From Magnetococcales bacterium WMHbinv6 (GTDB lineage: Bacteria; Pseudomonadota; Magnetococcia; Magnetococcales; Magnetaquicoccaceae), in assembly GCA_002753135.1 (NCBI GenBank), contig PDZV01000036.1, positions 1 through 41,816 of the forward strand: a stretch of 41,816 nucleotides of DNA. The letters run 5' to 3'. Position 1 is the stretch's first letter; each line of letters begins with the position of its first letter. This document shows, piece after piece, positions 1 to 9,651 of this stretch. The notes beneath the pieces are model-generated. The model was not told the origin of the DNA. It was given only the letters and a program-made list of their open reading frames with translations, and ran no database searches. A program made the position numbers and the translations under genes.

Positions 1-2
1 AT

Positions 3-3000
3 CTGGATGGTTTGGGTGCGGTCAGTTATCAGTGGCAGGTTTCCTCGGACGGGATCAGCGGCTGGAGTGGTATTGCCGGGGCCAACAGCACCTCTTTTAC
101 CGTTACCCAGGCCGAAACCGGCCACTATCTGCGGGTGTTGGCCAGCTATACCGATCTGTTGGGTACGCCAGAAAGCGTGACCAGTGCTGTGACCGCCATT
201 GTGGTCAATGTCAACGATCTGCCCACCGGTACGGTGACGGTGGCCGGTACCATTGCCCAATACAGCACCCTGACTGCCAGCAACACTCTGGCCGACCTGG
301 ATGGTTTAGGCACGGTCAGTTATCAGTGGCAGGTATCCAGTGATGGCGTGAGCGGCTGGAGCAATCTGGTATCTGGCAGCAGCTACACCTTGACCCAGGC
401 GGAAGTGGGCAAATACCTGCATGTAGTGGCCAGCTATAGCGATCAATGGGGGATGACTGAGAGTGTCACCAGCAGCGCCACGACAGTGATCGCCAATATC
501 AACGATGCGCCCTCAGGTGCAGCCACCCTCTCTGGCACGACAGCGCAATACAGCACCCTGACCGCCGGCAACAGCTTGACCGACCTGGACGGCATGGGCA
601 CAGTCAGCTACCAATGGCAGGTTTCCACTGACGGGGTAAGCGGCTGGAGCAACCTGGCCACCGGCAGCAGTTATACCTTGACCCAGGCCGAGGTGGGCAA
701 ATATCTGCACGTGGTGGCGAGTTATACCGATCTGTTGGGGGGCAGTGAGAGCGTTACCAGTGCTGCCAGCACGGTGGTTGCCAATGTCAACGATGCGCCA
801 GGGGGAGCAGTGAGTATTGCGGGCACGGCGGCTCAATACAGCACTCTGTCCGCCAGCCATACACTGACCGACTTGGATGGCATGGGCACAGTCAGCTACC
901 AATGGCAAATTTCCGCTGATGGTGTGAGTGGTTGGAGCAATCTGGCCACCGGTAGCAGTTACACCTTGACCCAGGCCGAGGTGGGCAAATATCTGCATGT
1001 GGTAGCCAGCTATACCGATCTGTTGGGCGGCAATGAGAGCGTGAGCAGTGCCAGCACGGCGGTAGTAGCCAACGTGAATGACGCACCGGTTGGCACGGCC
1101 ACCATTGCTGGCGCTGCAGTGCAGTACAGTACCTTGACCGCCAGCAACAGTTTGACCGACCTGGATGGCTTAGGCACGGTCAGTTATCGATGGCAGCTTT
1201 CCAATGATGGCGTGAGCGGTTGGAGCAACCTGGCAACTGGCAACAGTTATACCTTGACCCAGGCAGAGGTGGGCAAATATCTGCATGTGGTGGCCAGTTA
1301 TACCGATCTGTTGGGTGGCAACGAGAGTGTGACCGGTGCCGTTACGGCGCAGGTTGCCAACGTCAATGATGCACCCGGCGGCATTGTTACCCTTACCGGT
1401 ACGAGCGCACAAAACAGCACGCTGACTGCCAGCAACAGCCTGACCGACCTGGATGGCATAGGTACGGTCAGCTATCAGTGGCAGGTATCCAACGATGGGG
1501 TGAGTGGTTGGAGCAATCTGGCCACCGGCAGCAGTTACACCCTGACCCAGGCCGAGGTGGGTAAATATCTGCATGTGGTGGCCAGCTATACCGATCAACT
1601 GAGCGCCAATGAGAGTGTGACCAGTGCCGTTACGGCGGTGGTTGCCAATGTCAATGATCTTCCCAGCGGTACAGTGACCATTACCGGTTCGGCAACGCAG
1701 GGGGTGGCCTTGTCCATCAGCAACACACTGGCCGATGTGGATGGTTTGGGCAGTCTCAGTTATCAGTGGCAACTTTCTGCTGACGGGATCAGCGGCTGGA
1801 GCAATGTCAGCGCTGCTACCAGCGCCACCTTCACGCCGACCTTGGCCCAATTGGGCAGCTATCTGCGTGTGACAGTCAGCTATACCGATCTGTTGGGCAG
1901 CGCGGAGAGTGTGAGCAGTAATCCGACAGGGGCAGTTTTGGTGGGCAGCCAACTCAATTTGTCCGCTTTGGATGGTTTACACGGTTTTCGTATCGACGGT
2001 GCGGCGGCAGGGGATCAATCGGGATGGTCAGTCAGTTCTGCGGGTGATGTCAACGGCGATGGGTTTGATGATCTGCTGATCGGCGCACCGTTTGTGGCCA
2101 CCAATGGTACCCACAGTGGTGCCGGGTATGTACTCTTTGGTAAAGCATCCGCTTTTTCTTCCAGTATCAATTTATCATCACTGACCGGCAGCAACGGCTT
2201 TCGACTGGATGGCATCAACGATGGCGGTTATGTCGGTTCGTTTGTCAGTGCCGCTGGAGATGTCAACGGCGATGGTTTTGCCGACCTGATCATCGGTGCC
2301 CCAGCGGCAACGCCAAACGGAACCAATAGTGGTGCCGCCTATGTGGTGTTCGGCAAGGCGTCGGGATTTGCCTCTGCCATCGCCTTGGGCAGCTTAAGCG
2401 GTACGGATGGTTTTGTGATAAAAGGGGTCAACACCGGTAACTTTGCCGGACGATCAGTCGCCGCTGCCGATGTCAACGGCGATGGTTTTACCGATATGAT
2501 CGTCGGAGCTTCCAATGCCGGTGTGGGTTATGTGGTTTATGGCAAGGCGTCGGGTTTTGCTGCTTCGCTCCAACTCTCCAGCTTGAATGGCAGCGATGGT
2601 TTCAAGTGGTTCGGAGATGCTGGCACCATGGCCGGTCGGACGGTCAGCAGCGCCGGGGATCTCAATGGTGACGGTTATGAAGATCTGCTGATCGGTGCCT
2701 ATTGGGATAATCCGGGTGGTGTGAGCCATGCGGGCTCTGCCTATGTGGTCTTCGGCAAGTCGTCGGCATTTGCAGCCACCTCCTACCTTTCTACTCTGGA
2801 TGGCAGCAACGGTTTTCGTTTGAACGGGGTGTCAGCCAACGATTTGACAACCCGCTCCGTGCAGTCTGTTGGAGATGTCAACGGTGATGGTATCGACGAC
2901 ATTGTCATCGGAGCCCCCTATTCGGATGCCAATGGACATGCCGATGCCGGTGTCAGCTATGTCGTTTTTGGTCATACCACCGCTTTTGCATCGGTCGTCA

Positions 3001-6000
3001 GTCTGGGGAGTCTGAATGGCAGTGATGGTTTTCGTATGAACGGTGTCGGAGCGGGTGATTCGGTTGGTTGGGCGGTTGGTTCAGCGGGCGACTTTAATGG
3101 CGACGGCTATAACGATCTGCTGCTCGGAGCGCCGCGTTCGGCCAACAGCGGCGTCCACAGTGGTACCAGTTATCTGCTTTTTGGTCATGCTGGAGCTTTT
3201 GCCTCGGCCATCGATCTGAGCAGTCTGGATGGACAAAGCGGTTTCCGAATCGATGGGCTCAGTGATGGTGGTTATGCTGGCATGTTTGTCAATGCGGCGG
3301 GTGATCTCAATGGTGATGGTTTCAGTGACCTGATCATCGGGGCCGCCACAGCCAGCCCGAATGGCGGCTCAAGTGGTGCCAGTTATGTGATCTATGGCAA
3401 TGCAATGGGGGTAACCTCTGTTCGTGTCGGATCAGCAACCGGTAGCAGCAGCGCCGAACAGTTTATCGGTGGCAACGGTAACGATGCCATGAACGGTGGC
3501 GGTGGTGCCGATGTGTTCCATGGCGGGGCAGGCAACGATAGCATCGTGGTGACGGATACCTCGTTCCAGTTGGCCGATGGCGGCAGCGGCAGCGATACGC
3601 TCAGTTTTTCCGGGACAGGATTATCCATTACGCTGAGTTCTTTGCGTGGTCATATCCAGGGCATTGAAACCCTCGACATGACCGGCAGCGGCAACAATAC
3701 CCTGACCTTGACCGCTCTTGATGTACTCAATCTTTCCGACAGCGGCAATACCCTGACCATTGAGGGTAATGGCGGGGATGTGGTCAATGCCGGTGGCGGC
3801 TGGATTGATGGCGGGATTTCTGGCGCATACCACGTCTATACCCAAGGTCAGGCCACATTACATGTGGCGACGGCGGTTACCACGATCGCTCCAGCAAGCG
3901 TCATGGCTCTCTCTTCCTTGAACGGCAGCAACGGCTTCCAAATGGTTGGGGTGATGGCAGCCGACTTGTCAGGTCGGTCGGTCAGTTCGGCAGGCGATAT
4001 CAATGGCGATGGATTTGACGATCTTTTGATCGGTGCCCCGGCGTTTCATAGCGGAACCCCAGGTTCAGCATACGTTGTATTCGGCGGATCAACAGCTTTT
4101 TCAGCGCAAATCAATCTCACGTCACTCAACGGCAGCAACGGTTTTCGTCTGGTCGGTGTCACGGCATCGGATTATGCGGGTATTGCTGTGAATACGGCAG
4201 GTGATATCAACGGTGATGGATTGGCGGATATGATCGTGGGTGCCTACTATGCGGATCCAAATGGCTCCACATCGGGAGCAAGTTACGTGATCTTTGGCCA
4301 AACGAGCGCTTTTGCACCCACGCTCAATCTCTCCTCTCTGGATGGTGTGAACGGTTTTCGTCTTAATGGCGTTGCCGCCAATGATCGGAGTGGTTGGTAT
4401 GTCAGTGATGCAGGCGATCTCAACGGTGATGGTTTGGCTGATATTGTCATCGGAGCCCAATTTGCTGATCCGGGCGGTTTGAGCAATGCGGGTTCTGCCT
4501 ATGTTCTGTTTGGCAAAAACAGCGGATATGCATCGGCAATCAACCTTTCCAGTCTGGATGGCAACAGCGGCTTCCGCTTGGATGGTGCAGCGTCAAGTGC
4601 TGTTCTTGGTTCCGACGTTGCGTCCGCAGGGGATGTCAACGGCGACGGTTTGGACGATCTGATTGTTGGTGCTTCTGGTTCGACAGGTGCCAGCTATCTC
4701 CTCTTTGGCTCCGCATCGGGATTTGCGTCGACGATTAATGTCACCAGTTTGAATGGTTCGAACGGTTTTCGCATCAGCGGTTCAGGTGGTACCTTTGGCA
4801 ATGCAGTCTATGGTGCAGGTGATGTCAACGGGGATGGTTTTGCCGACCTGCTGGTCGGGGCACCTTCCGTGAACTCGACTGGTTCCGTCTATGTGGTTTT
4901 TGGCCACGCAACCAGTTTTGCCTCTGATTTGAACGTCAGCAGTCTGGATGGCAGTAACGGTTTTCGGATCGATGGCAAACCGTTCAATGATAATTTTGGT
5001 ATGTCTGTTGGTATGGCCGACCTCAACGGGGACGGTTTTACCGATATTCTGGTGGGGGCCGTCAACAATGGTTCCGCGTTTGTTCTCTTTGGCCATTCTG
5101 GTGCCTTTTCCTCCCAGATGACCCCCTGGTCAACCATCAATGGTGTCAATGGCTTTCGTTTGGATAGCGCCGCCTCGAACTATCAACTCGGAGAGTCGAT
5201 CAACTCGGCAGGGGATGTCAACGGCGATGGTATCGCTGATTTGATTGTCGGTGCCAAGGCTGCGCACGCTAATGGATTAACCAATTCCGGTTCCAGCTAT
5301 GTAGTGTTCGGCAGTAATTCTACCGGGGCGATCACCTTCCTGGGCAGTGGCGGCAACGATTTCCTCAATGCCGGCACCTCGGCTGCGGAAAGTTTTGCCG
5401 CCGGTAACGGCAACGATTCCATGATCGGAGGTGGTGGGGCGGACGTATTTTATGGCGGGGCGGGCAGCGATACCATCATTGTTCCAAACACCGGCTTCCA
5501 ACTGGTTGATGGTGGCAGCGGGAGCGATACGCTCAGTTTTTCTGGGACAGGATTGTCGATCAATCTGAGCAGCTTGCGCGGTCGCATTCAGGGGATCGAA
5601 ACCATCGATATCACCGGCAGCGGCAACAATAGCCTGACCATCACCGCCCTGGATCTGCGTAATCTTTCCGATACCGGCAACACCCTGACCGTGGAAGGTA
5701 ATGCCGGTGATTGCGTGATCTATGGCAGTGGTTGGAGTGATGGCGGGATTGTGGCTGGCTATCATGTTTACACGCAAGGTCAGGCCACGTTGCGGGTGGC
5801 AACCGCTGTTGGTACGTATGCTTCCGGTCTCTTTCTCGCCGGCGATGGTTCAGGCGGTGGCGGTGCTGGAGGTAACCAGAATGTCACCAGTGGCAGTTCC
5901 GGGGGTATCGGGGGTGGAGACGCCGATACCCTGAACGGAACCCCTCTGAATGATGTCCTTTTTGGCGACGGTTCGGGTGGTGGTGGTGGGGACTATTTTT

Positions 6001-8027
6001 ATGGTTCAGGGGCCAATGGCGGTGCCGGAGGTGGCGGTAGCGATACCCTTAACGGGGGTGCCGGCAATGATATTCTCTTTGGGGATGGCTTCAAGGGTGG
6101 CACCGGCTATAACGACAACCTGGCCAGCGGCTCCGGTGGTGCCGGAGGTTTGGGTGGCGGTGGTGGCGGCGGTGGTATGGGTGGTGTAAATGGTGGCGCT
6201 CCGGCGCAACCCGGTCAGCCCGGTGGTGCCGGTGGTATCGGTGCCGGGGGTGGGGGTGGTGGGGCACCTTTGATCTATTCGATGGCCGCCGGAGTTGGTG
6301 GTGCCGGAGGGGTGGGAGGAGGTAGTGCCGGTACAACCGGTACAACTGGCAATGCTTCGGTAGCTGGAACCGGTGGTACGGGTGGAGCCTCCGTGTTGGG
6401 TACTCTGGGCGGTGCCGGGGCCATTGGCGGCGATTCCAATCCCTCCTATTCTTATTATTCCGGCGGTGGTGCCGGCGGTGGTGCCGGTCTGAATGCCGGA
6501 TCGGGTGGTGTGGGGGGGCGTGGCGGCAGCTACACCTCTGGTTCACCGACTGCCGGTGCTGCTGGGGATACCCAGGTGGTCTCCATCACGGATACGAACA
6601 GCACCATCTATAACTATGTCTACGCCCAACTGGCCAATATTTTCACCAGCACGCCGGGTACCAGCTTCGGCTATGGTGCCGGTGCCGATACCCTGAACGG
6701 GGGCGGTGGCTCCGACCATCTGTTTGGTTTGGGTGGCAACGATACCTTTCTCTTTGAATTGACCGATGCCGGCAGTGCCGACAGCGATACCATCTGGGAT
6801 TTCGACAAAAACAGTGAAGCCGATAAACTGAAATTGACCATCAACGGTACCACCTTGGACAGCACAGCGGTCAATGCCCTGATTGCCGCGCAAACCAGCA
6901 GTGGCTCTGACCGCAACCTCATTTTTACCGACAACAGTGGTCACCAGGTTACCATTGTGGTGAAAAATATTGGCCGCAACCTGGCGGCAACCGATTTTTG
7001 CGCCCAGGGGGCCGGTGATCCGCTGGTGATCGATCTGGATGGCAATGGAGTGCAACTCTCCTCCAAAGAAACAGATCCGGTCGCCTTTGACATGAACGGC
7101 GATGGCCACAAAGAGGTGACCGGCTGGATGCAGGGGGGAGATGGCCTTGTGGTCTGGGATCAGAACGGCAACGGCCAAATTGACGACATCCACGAGGTGA
7201 TTTCTGAACAGTTCACCCCCGGTGTCTACGGCAGTCTGCAAGCCTTGGCCACCCTGGACAGCAACCAGGACGGCATTTTGGATGCTCTGGATGCTGCCTA
7301 CCAGCAGTTGCGGGTGTGGGTCGACCTGGACCATAACGGCATTGCCATCGCCTTGGAGTTGCATCGCTTGGCCGACTTGCAGATTGTCAGTTTGGGGTTG
7401 AGTCTGGATAGCAGCCAGGCGGCAACGCTGCACGGCAACCTGATCAACGGTTATGCTGAGGCCACCTATGCCGATGGACATGTCACTCAGATGGCTGAAG
7501 TGCAGTTTGGCTATGAAACCGTGGCAGCGTTACCTGAGCAACTGCCCGCTGTCCATAGCGGGGAGAGTCTCGCTGTGGATGAGAGCCAACAGCCGTTGAC
7601 GCCGTTGCTTGCGTGGCAGGGTGTCGCACGCCAGCAAGAGGGTGATCGCCTGCATCTTCTTGATCATAGCGACAGCCTGAATCTGGACCAATTGCTGGCA
7701 GATAACCCCTCTTTGGCTGCCACCCGTACCGTTGATCTGCGCAATGGCGGTGCGGATAGGCTCAGTATCCAGGATTTTCTTGAGGTGAGTGGCAACTCCG
7801 ATCCTTTGTTGATCCAGGGGGAGGCTGGGAATGTGGTCGCTATTCAACAGGCAATGGATCATCTGTTGGCCAGCAATCGTACCCAGGAGATCCAGGGCAC
7901 AGCCACCAGCACGGATGCCCAGGAGCAGACCATGATCGACTCCCACAGCTATACGGCATTCCAAAGCGTGGATGCCTTGCATACCGTATTGGTCGAATCG
8001 GAGGTGGTATTGAACTGGATGCGTTGA
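3..8027 (+). CDS. Giant repetitive RTX/FG-GAP adhesin, 5' end missing
   Basis: The frame is open from the first bases of the window, so the start and any N-terminal domains lie outside; at least 2674 residues are seen. The order is: seven about 96-residue Ig-like repeats (nt 21-1940, core VSYQWQVS...ASYTDLLG...NVNDAP); seven FG-GAP repeats with DVNGDGxxDLLIGAP calcium loops (about nt 1950-3415); RTX nonapeptides (GGAGND, nt 3468-3560) and a beta-rich segment; then a second copy of that whole FG-GAP/RTX module (about nt 3903-5820). After these come a glycine-rich tract (nt 5850-6590) with embedded DTLNGGAGND units, a last RTX block (nt 6670-6800), an EF-hand-like segment rich in DLDGNG and DQNGNGQ (nt 7012-7200), and an unassigned C-terminus. 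Such proteins are usually exported by type I secretion and act at the cell surface in attachment; calcium should fold the RTX and FG-GAP parts. No secretion genes are in view. Function is inferred from domains only. Confidence 0.9.
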   Translation: MDGLGAVSYQWQVSSDGISGWSGIAGANSTSFTVTQAETGHYLRVLASYTDLLGTPESVTSAVTAIVVNVNDLPTGTVTVAGTIAQYSTLTASNTLADLDGLGTVSYQWQVSSDGVSGWSNLVSGSSYTLTQAEVGKYLHVVASYSDQWGMTESVTSSATTVIANINDAPSGAATLSGTTAQYSTLTAGNSLTDLDGMGTVSYQWQVSTDGVSGWSNLATGSSYTLTQAEVGKYLHVVASYTDLLGGSESVTSAASTVVANVNDAPGGAVSIAGTAAQYSTLSASHTLTDLDGMGTVSYQWQISADGVSGWSNLATGSSYTLTQAEVGKYLHVVASYTDLLGGNESVSSASTAVVANVNDAPVGTATIAGAAVQYSTLTASNSLTDLDGLGTVSYRWQLSNDGVSGWSNLATGNSYTLTQAEVGKYLHVVASYTDLLGGNESVTGAVTAQVANVNDAPGGIVTLTGTSAQNSTLTASNSLTDLDGIGTVSYQWQVSNDGVSGWSNLATGSSYTLTQAEVGKYLHVVASYTDQLSANESVTSAVTAVVANVNDLPSGTVTITGSATQGVALSISNTLADVDGLGSLSYQWQLSADGISGWSNVSAATSATFTPTLAQLGSYLRVTVSYTDLLGSAESVSSNPTGAVLVGSQLNLSALDGLHGFRIDGAAAGDQSGWSVSSAGDVNGDGFDDLLIGAPFVATNGTHSGAGYVLFGKASAFSSSINLSSLTGSNGFRLDGINDGGYVGSFVSAAGDVNGDGFADLIIGAPAATPNGTNSGAAYVVFGKASGFASAIALGSLSGTDGFVIKGVNTGNFAGRSVAAADVNGDGFTDMIVGASNAGVGYVVYGKASGFAASLQLSSLNGSDGFKWFGDAGTMAGRTVSSAGDLNGDGYEDLLIGAYWDNPGGVSHAGSAYVVFGKSSAFAATSYLSTLDGSNGFRLNGVSANDLTTRSVQSVGDVNGDGIDDIVIGAPYSDANGHADAGVSYVVFGHTTAFASVVSLGSLNGSDGFRMNGVGAGDSVGWAVGSAGDFNGDGYNDLLLGAPRSANSGVHSGTSYLLFGHAGAFASAIDLSSLDGQSGFRIDGLSDGGYAGMFVNAAGDLNGDGFSDLIIGAATASPNGGSSGASYVIYGNAMGVTSVRVGSATGSSSAEQFIGGNGNDAMNGGGGADVFHGGAGNDSIVVTDTSFQLADGGSGSDTLSFSGTGLSITLSSLRGHIQGIETLDMTGSGNNTLTLTALDVLNLSDSGNTLTIEGNGGDVVNAGGGWIDGGISGAYHVYTQGQATLHVATAVTTIAPASVMALSSLNGSNGFQMVGVMAADLSGRSVSSAGDINGDGFDDLLIGAPAFHSGTPGSAYVVFGGSTAFSAQINLTSLNGSNGFRLVGVTASDYAGIAVNTAGDINGDGLADMIVGAYYADPNGSTSGASYVIFGQTSAFAPTLNLSSLDGVNGFRLNGVAANDRSGWYVSDAGDLNGDGLADIVIGAQFADPGGLSNAGSAYVLFGKNSGYASAINLSSLDGNSGFRLDGAASSAVLGSDVASAGDVNGDGLDDLIVGASGSTGASYLLFGSASGFASTINVTSLNGSNGFRISGSGGTFGNAVYGAGDVNGDGFADLLVGAPSVNSTGSVYVVFGHATSFASDLNVSSLDGSNGFRIDGKPFNDNFGMSVGMADLNGDGFTDILVGAVNNGSAFVLFGHSGAFSSQMTPWSTINGVNGFRLDSAASNYQLGESINSAGDVNGDGIADLIVGAKAAHANGLTNSGSSYVVFGSNSTGAITFLGSGGNDFLNAGTSAAESFAAGNGNDSMIGGGGADVFYGGAGSDTIIVPNTGFQLVDGGSGSDTLSFSGTGLSINLSSLRGRIQGIETIDITGSGNNSLTITALDLRNLSDTGNTLTVEGNAGDCVIYGSGWSDGGIVAGYHVYTQGQATLRVATAVGTYASGLFLAGDGSGGGGAGGNQNVTSGSSGGIGGGDADTLNGTPLNDVLFGDGSGGGGGDYFYGSGANGGAGGGGSDTLNGGAGNDILFGDGFKGGTGYNDNLASGSGGAGGLGGGGGGGGMGGVNGGAPAQPGQPGGAGGIGAGGGGGGAPLIYSMAAGVGGAGGVGGGSAGTTGTTGNASVAGTGGTGGASVLGTLGGAGAIGGDSNPSYSYYSGGGAGGGAGLNAGSGGVGGRGGSYTSGSPTAGAAGDTQVVSITDTNSTIYNYVYAQLANIFTSTPGTSFGYGAGADTLNGGGGSDHLFGLGGNDTFLFELTDAGSADSDTIWDFDKNSEADKLKLTINGTTLDSTAVNALIAAQTSSGSDRNLIFTDNSGHQVTIVVKNIGRNLAATDFCAQGAGDPLVIDLDGNGVQLSSKETDPVAFDMNGDGHKEVTGWMQGGDGLVVWDQNGNGQIDDIHEVISEQFTPGVYGSLQALATLDSNQDGILDALDAAYQQLRVWVDLDHNGIAIALELHRLADLQIVSLGLSLDSSQAATLHGNLINGYAEATYADGHVTQMAEVQFGYETVAALPEQLPAVHSGESLAVDESQQPLTPLLAWQGVARQQEGDRLHLLDHSDSLNLDQLLADNPSLAATRTVDLRNGGADRLSIQDFLEVSGNSDPLLIQGEAGNVVAIQQAMDHLLASNRTQEIQGTATSTDAQEQTMIDSHSYTAFQSVDALHTVLVESEVVLNWMR
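21..1940 (+). repeat. Seven-copy tandem repeat inside the adhesin gene
   Basis: The GTCAG(T/C)TAYCAGTGGCA motif recurs at nt 21, 315, 603, 891, 1179, 1467 and 1755. The period is 294 bp once and then exactly 288 bp (96 codons) five times. Copies 2-6 are highly similar at DNA level, for example the stretch encoding TLTQAEVGKYLHVVASYTD. The frame is preserved throughout, so copy number can change by recombination without breaking the protein. The array continues upstream, since the window opens inside a unit. Confidence 0.9.
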
Positions 8028-8134
8028 TCGCGGTTGAATACGTGTTATCGCCAGTTAACGCTGCGCTTTTTTCCTTTCTTGTGGCCGGCAGGGAAGCCTG
8101 ATCGGAGCAATCTCGATCAATGGGTCGGTTTTGC

Positions 8135-8189
8135 TTGCTTTTGTATGCGTTGTCCCTATAATGGTCGGCGGCTGCAGATGAGTGCCGCC
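8135..8189 (+). promoter_or_regulatory. Likely promoter of cheY with a start-site hairpin
   Basis: A perfect TATAAT lies at 8157-8162. A weak -35 (TTGCTT, 8135-8140) sits 16 bp upstream. The predicted start falls on a small hairpin, GGCGGC (8167-8172) pairing with GCCGCC (8184-8189) across an 11-nt loop. The leader to the cheY start would be about 135 nt. I saw no convincing terminator for the adhesin gene in the rest of the 8028-8304 gap. Confidence 0.4.
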
Positions 8190-8304
8190 TGAGTGCGGGC
8201 CTTTTTGTCGGCTGTATTTCCTCAGCAATGGGGGTGTAATCGATCGGACCTCACAGTCGCAAAGTGCTGGCGACTATGGACTGGAAATAGGAGCAAGGAG
8301 AGTA

Positions 8305-8670
8305 ATGGCCAAAACAATCATGACCGTAGATGACTCTTCCAGCGTCAGACAGATGGTTGGTTTGACCCTGAAAGGGGAAGGCTATCAAGTGGTGGAAGCT
8401 GTTGATGGCAAGGATGCCCTGGCCAAAGTCAGTGGGGCAACCATCGATATGGTAATTACCGACTTGAATATGCCCAATATGGACGGGATTACCTTGATTC
8501 GCGAGTTGCGCAAACTGCCTGCATTCAAATTTACCCCGATCGTCATGTTGACTACCGAGTCACAAGCAGAACGCAAGCAGGAAGGCAAAGATGCCGGAGC
8601 AACCGGTTGGATCGTCAAGCCGTTCAAACCGGAACAGTTGATCGGCGTGATCAAAAAAGTGCTTGGATAA
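8305..8670 (+). CDS. cheY: CheY-like single-domain response regulator
   Basis: This 121-residue receiver domain has no output domain. It has the acidic pair D9-D10 (TVDDSS), phosphoacceptor D53 (ITDLNMPNMDG), a T83/T84 switch position and K105 (WIVKPFKP). These are the full catalytic set, so it should accept phosphate, normally from CheA, and act on the flagellar motor or a pathway partner. The ATG at 8305 is chosen because AAGGAG ends 4 nt upstream and the receiver fold begins at once (MAKTIMTVDD); an in-frame extension to 8182 adds 41 residues with no domain. A CheR methyltransferase follows, which supports a chemotaxis role. No kinase or receptor is in view. Confidence 0.92.
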   Translation: MAKTIMTVDDSSSVRQMVGLTLKGEGYQVVEAVDGKDALAKVSGATIDMVITDLNMPNMDGITLIRELRKLPAFKFTPIVMLTTESQAERKQEGKDAGATGWIVKPFKPEQLIGVIKKVLG

Positions 8671-8757
8671 TCCTGTCACGGATGACAGTGGGCGCTCATG
8701 GGATTATTTCGTGGCAATGGGTTTCACTTGCACTCTCTGAATAGGGGAGCAAAGCAC

Positions 8758-9633
8758 GTGCGTGCCAAAAAACATCAGGAACATGCTTCTGGGATTTCTG
8801 ATGCGGATTTTAAGCGATTAAGTGAATTTGTTCACTTGCAGTGCGGTGTGAAGCTGCCTCCTGCCAAGCGGAGTCTGCTTGCGGAGATGATTCAGGACCG
8901 CTTGCGTCTGCATGGTCGCCACTCTTTCAATGAGTATCTCGACTGGCTGCTGGGCAGTGGCCATCCCACGGAAGAGTTGATCCAATTTGTCGATCTGGCC
9001 ACCAACACAGAGACCGAATTTTTTCATCAAGCCGACCATTTTGAATATTTGGTGCAGACGGTTTTGCCGGAGTTGATCAAAATAACCGGTGCCGGTATTT
9101 CGCGCGATTTCATGATTTGGAGTGCCGGATGTGCCACCGGCGAAGAGGCCTATACCCTGGCGATGGTGTTGCAGGAGTTTGCCGATCATTATCCCGGCAT
9201 CCCTTTTCGGGCCAAGGTGTTGGCCACCGATATTTCCGATCGGGTATTGGCCACCGCCAACGAAGCCATCTACAGCGCGGAAAAGGTTGCACCGATCTCT
9301 TTGGATATGAAGAAAAAATATCTGTTAAAAAGCAGGGATCCCAACCGTCAACTGGTGCGGGTGGTGCCCGAACTGCGAGAGATGGTCAAATTTCGCCGCT
9401 TGAATATTCTGGACAACGATTTTGGCCTGCGCGAACGGATGGATATCATCTTTTGTCGCAACCGGATCACCCATTTCAACCGTCCCACCCAAGAAAAATT
9501 GATCAACAATTTTTGTCGCAATTTGTCACCGGGTGGCTATCTTTTTCTGGGTCCAACGGAGAGCTTGCAGCACTTAAAGGTTCCTGTCGTGCAAGCGGCC
9601 CCCTCCATCTATCGCATGCCTTTGACGGCATAA
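8758..9633 (+). CDS. cheR: CheR-type chemotaxis protein methyltransferase
   Basis: A CheR-family enzyme transfers methyl groups from S-adenosylmethionine to glutamates of chemoreceptors, setting adaptation in chemotaxis. The N-terminal helical CheR_N part (ISDADFKRLSEFVHLQCGV) precedes the Rossmann methyltransferase with the SAM loop SAGCATGEEAYTLAM. The usual acidic and FCRN motifs (ATDIS, DIIFCRNRITHF) are present, and it ends with the typical GGYLFLGPTESL. I place the start at GTG 8758 (291 residues) because AGGGGAG lies 8 nt upstream. An ATG at 8698 would add 20 residues but has no ribosome binding site. It sits directly after cheY and is probably cotranscribed. The stop is 18 bp from the stop of the convergent cyclase gene. 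Confidence 0.9.
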   Translation: MRAKKHQEHASGISDADFKRLSEFVHLQCGVKLPPAKRSLLAEMIQDRLRLHGRHSFNEYLDWLLGSGHPTEELIQFVDLATNTETEFFHQADHFEYLVQTVLPELIKITGAGISRDFMIWSAGCATGEEAYTLAMVLQEFADHYPGIPFRAKVLATDISDRVLATANEAIYSAEKVAPISLDMKKKYLLKSRDPNRQLVRVVPELREMVKFRRLNILDNDFGLRERMDIIFCRNRITHFNRPTQEKLINNFCRNLSPGGYLFLGPTESLQHLKVPVVQAAPSIYRMPLTA

Positions 9634-9651
9634 CAGCCTGTTACCATCAAT

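Noticed and set aside
513-1952. Long open frames on the minus strand opposite the adhesin repeats
   Set aside because: They are repetitive antisense images of the 288-bp units (recurring AHLGLGQGVTAAGGQ) with no ribosome binding site; the plus-strand frame has clear domains.
6091-6546. A 151-codon His/Arg/Pro-rich minus-strand frame
   Set aside because: It is the complement of the glycine-rich GGT/GGC/GCC codons of the adhesin and has no natural protein character.
6543-7481. A 312-codon minus-strand frame
   Set aside because: It is entirely antisense to the conserved C-terminal RTX and EF-hand-like part of the adhesin.
9634-9651. Possible bidirectional terminator between cheR and the cyclase gene
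   Set aside because: The 18-bp gap has no inverted repeat.
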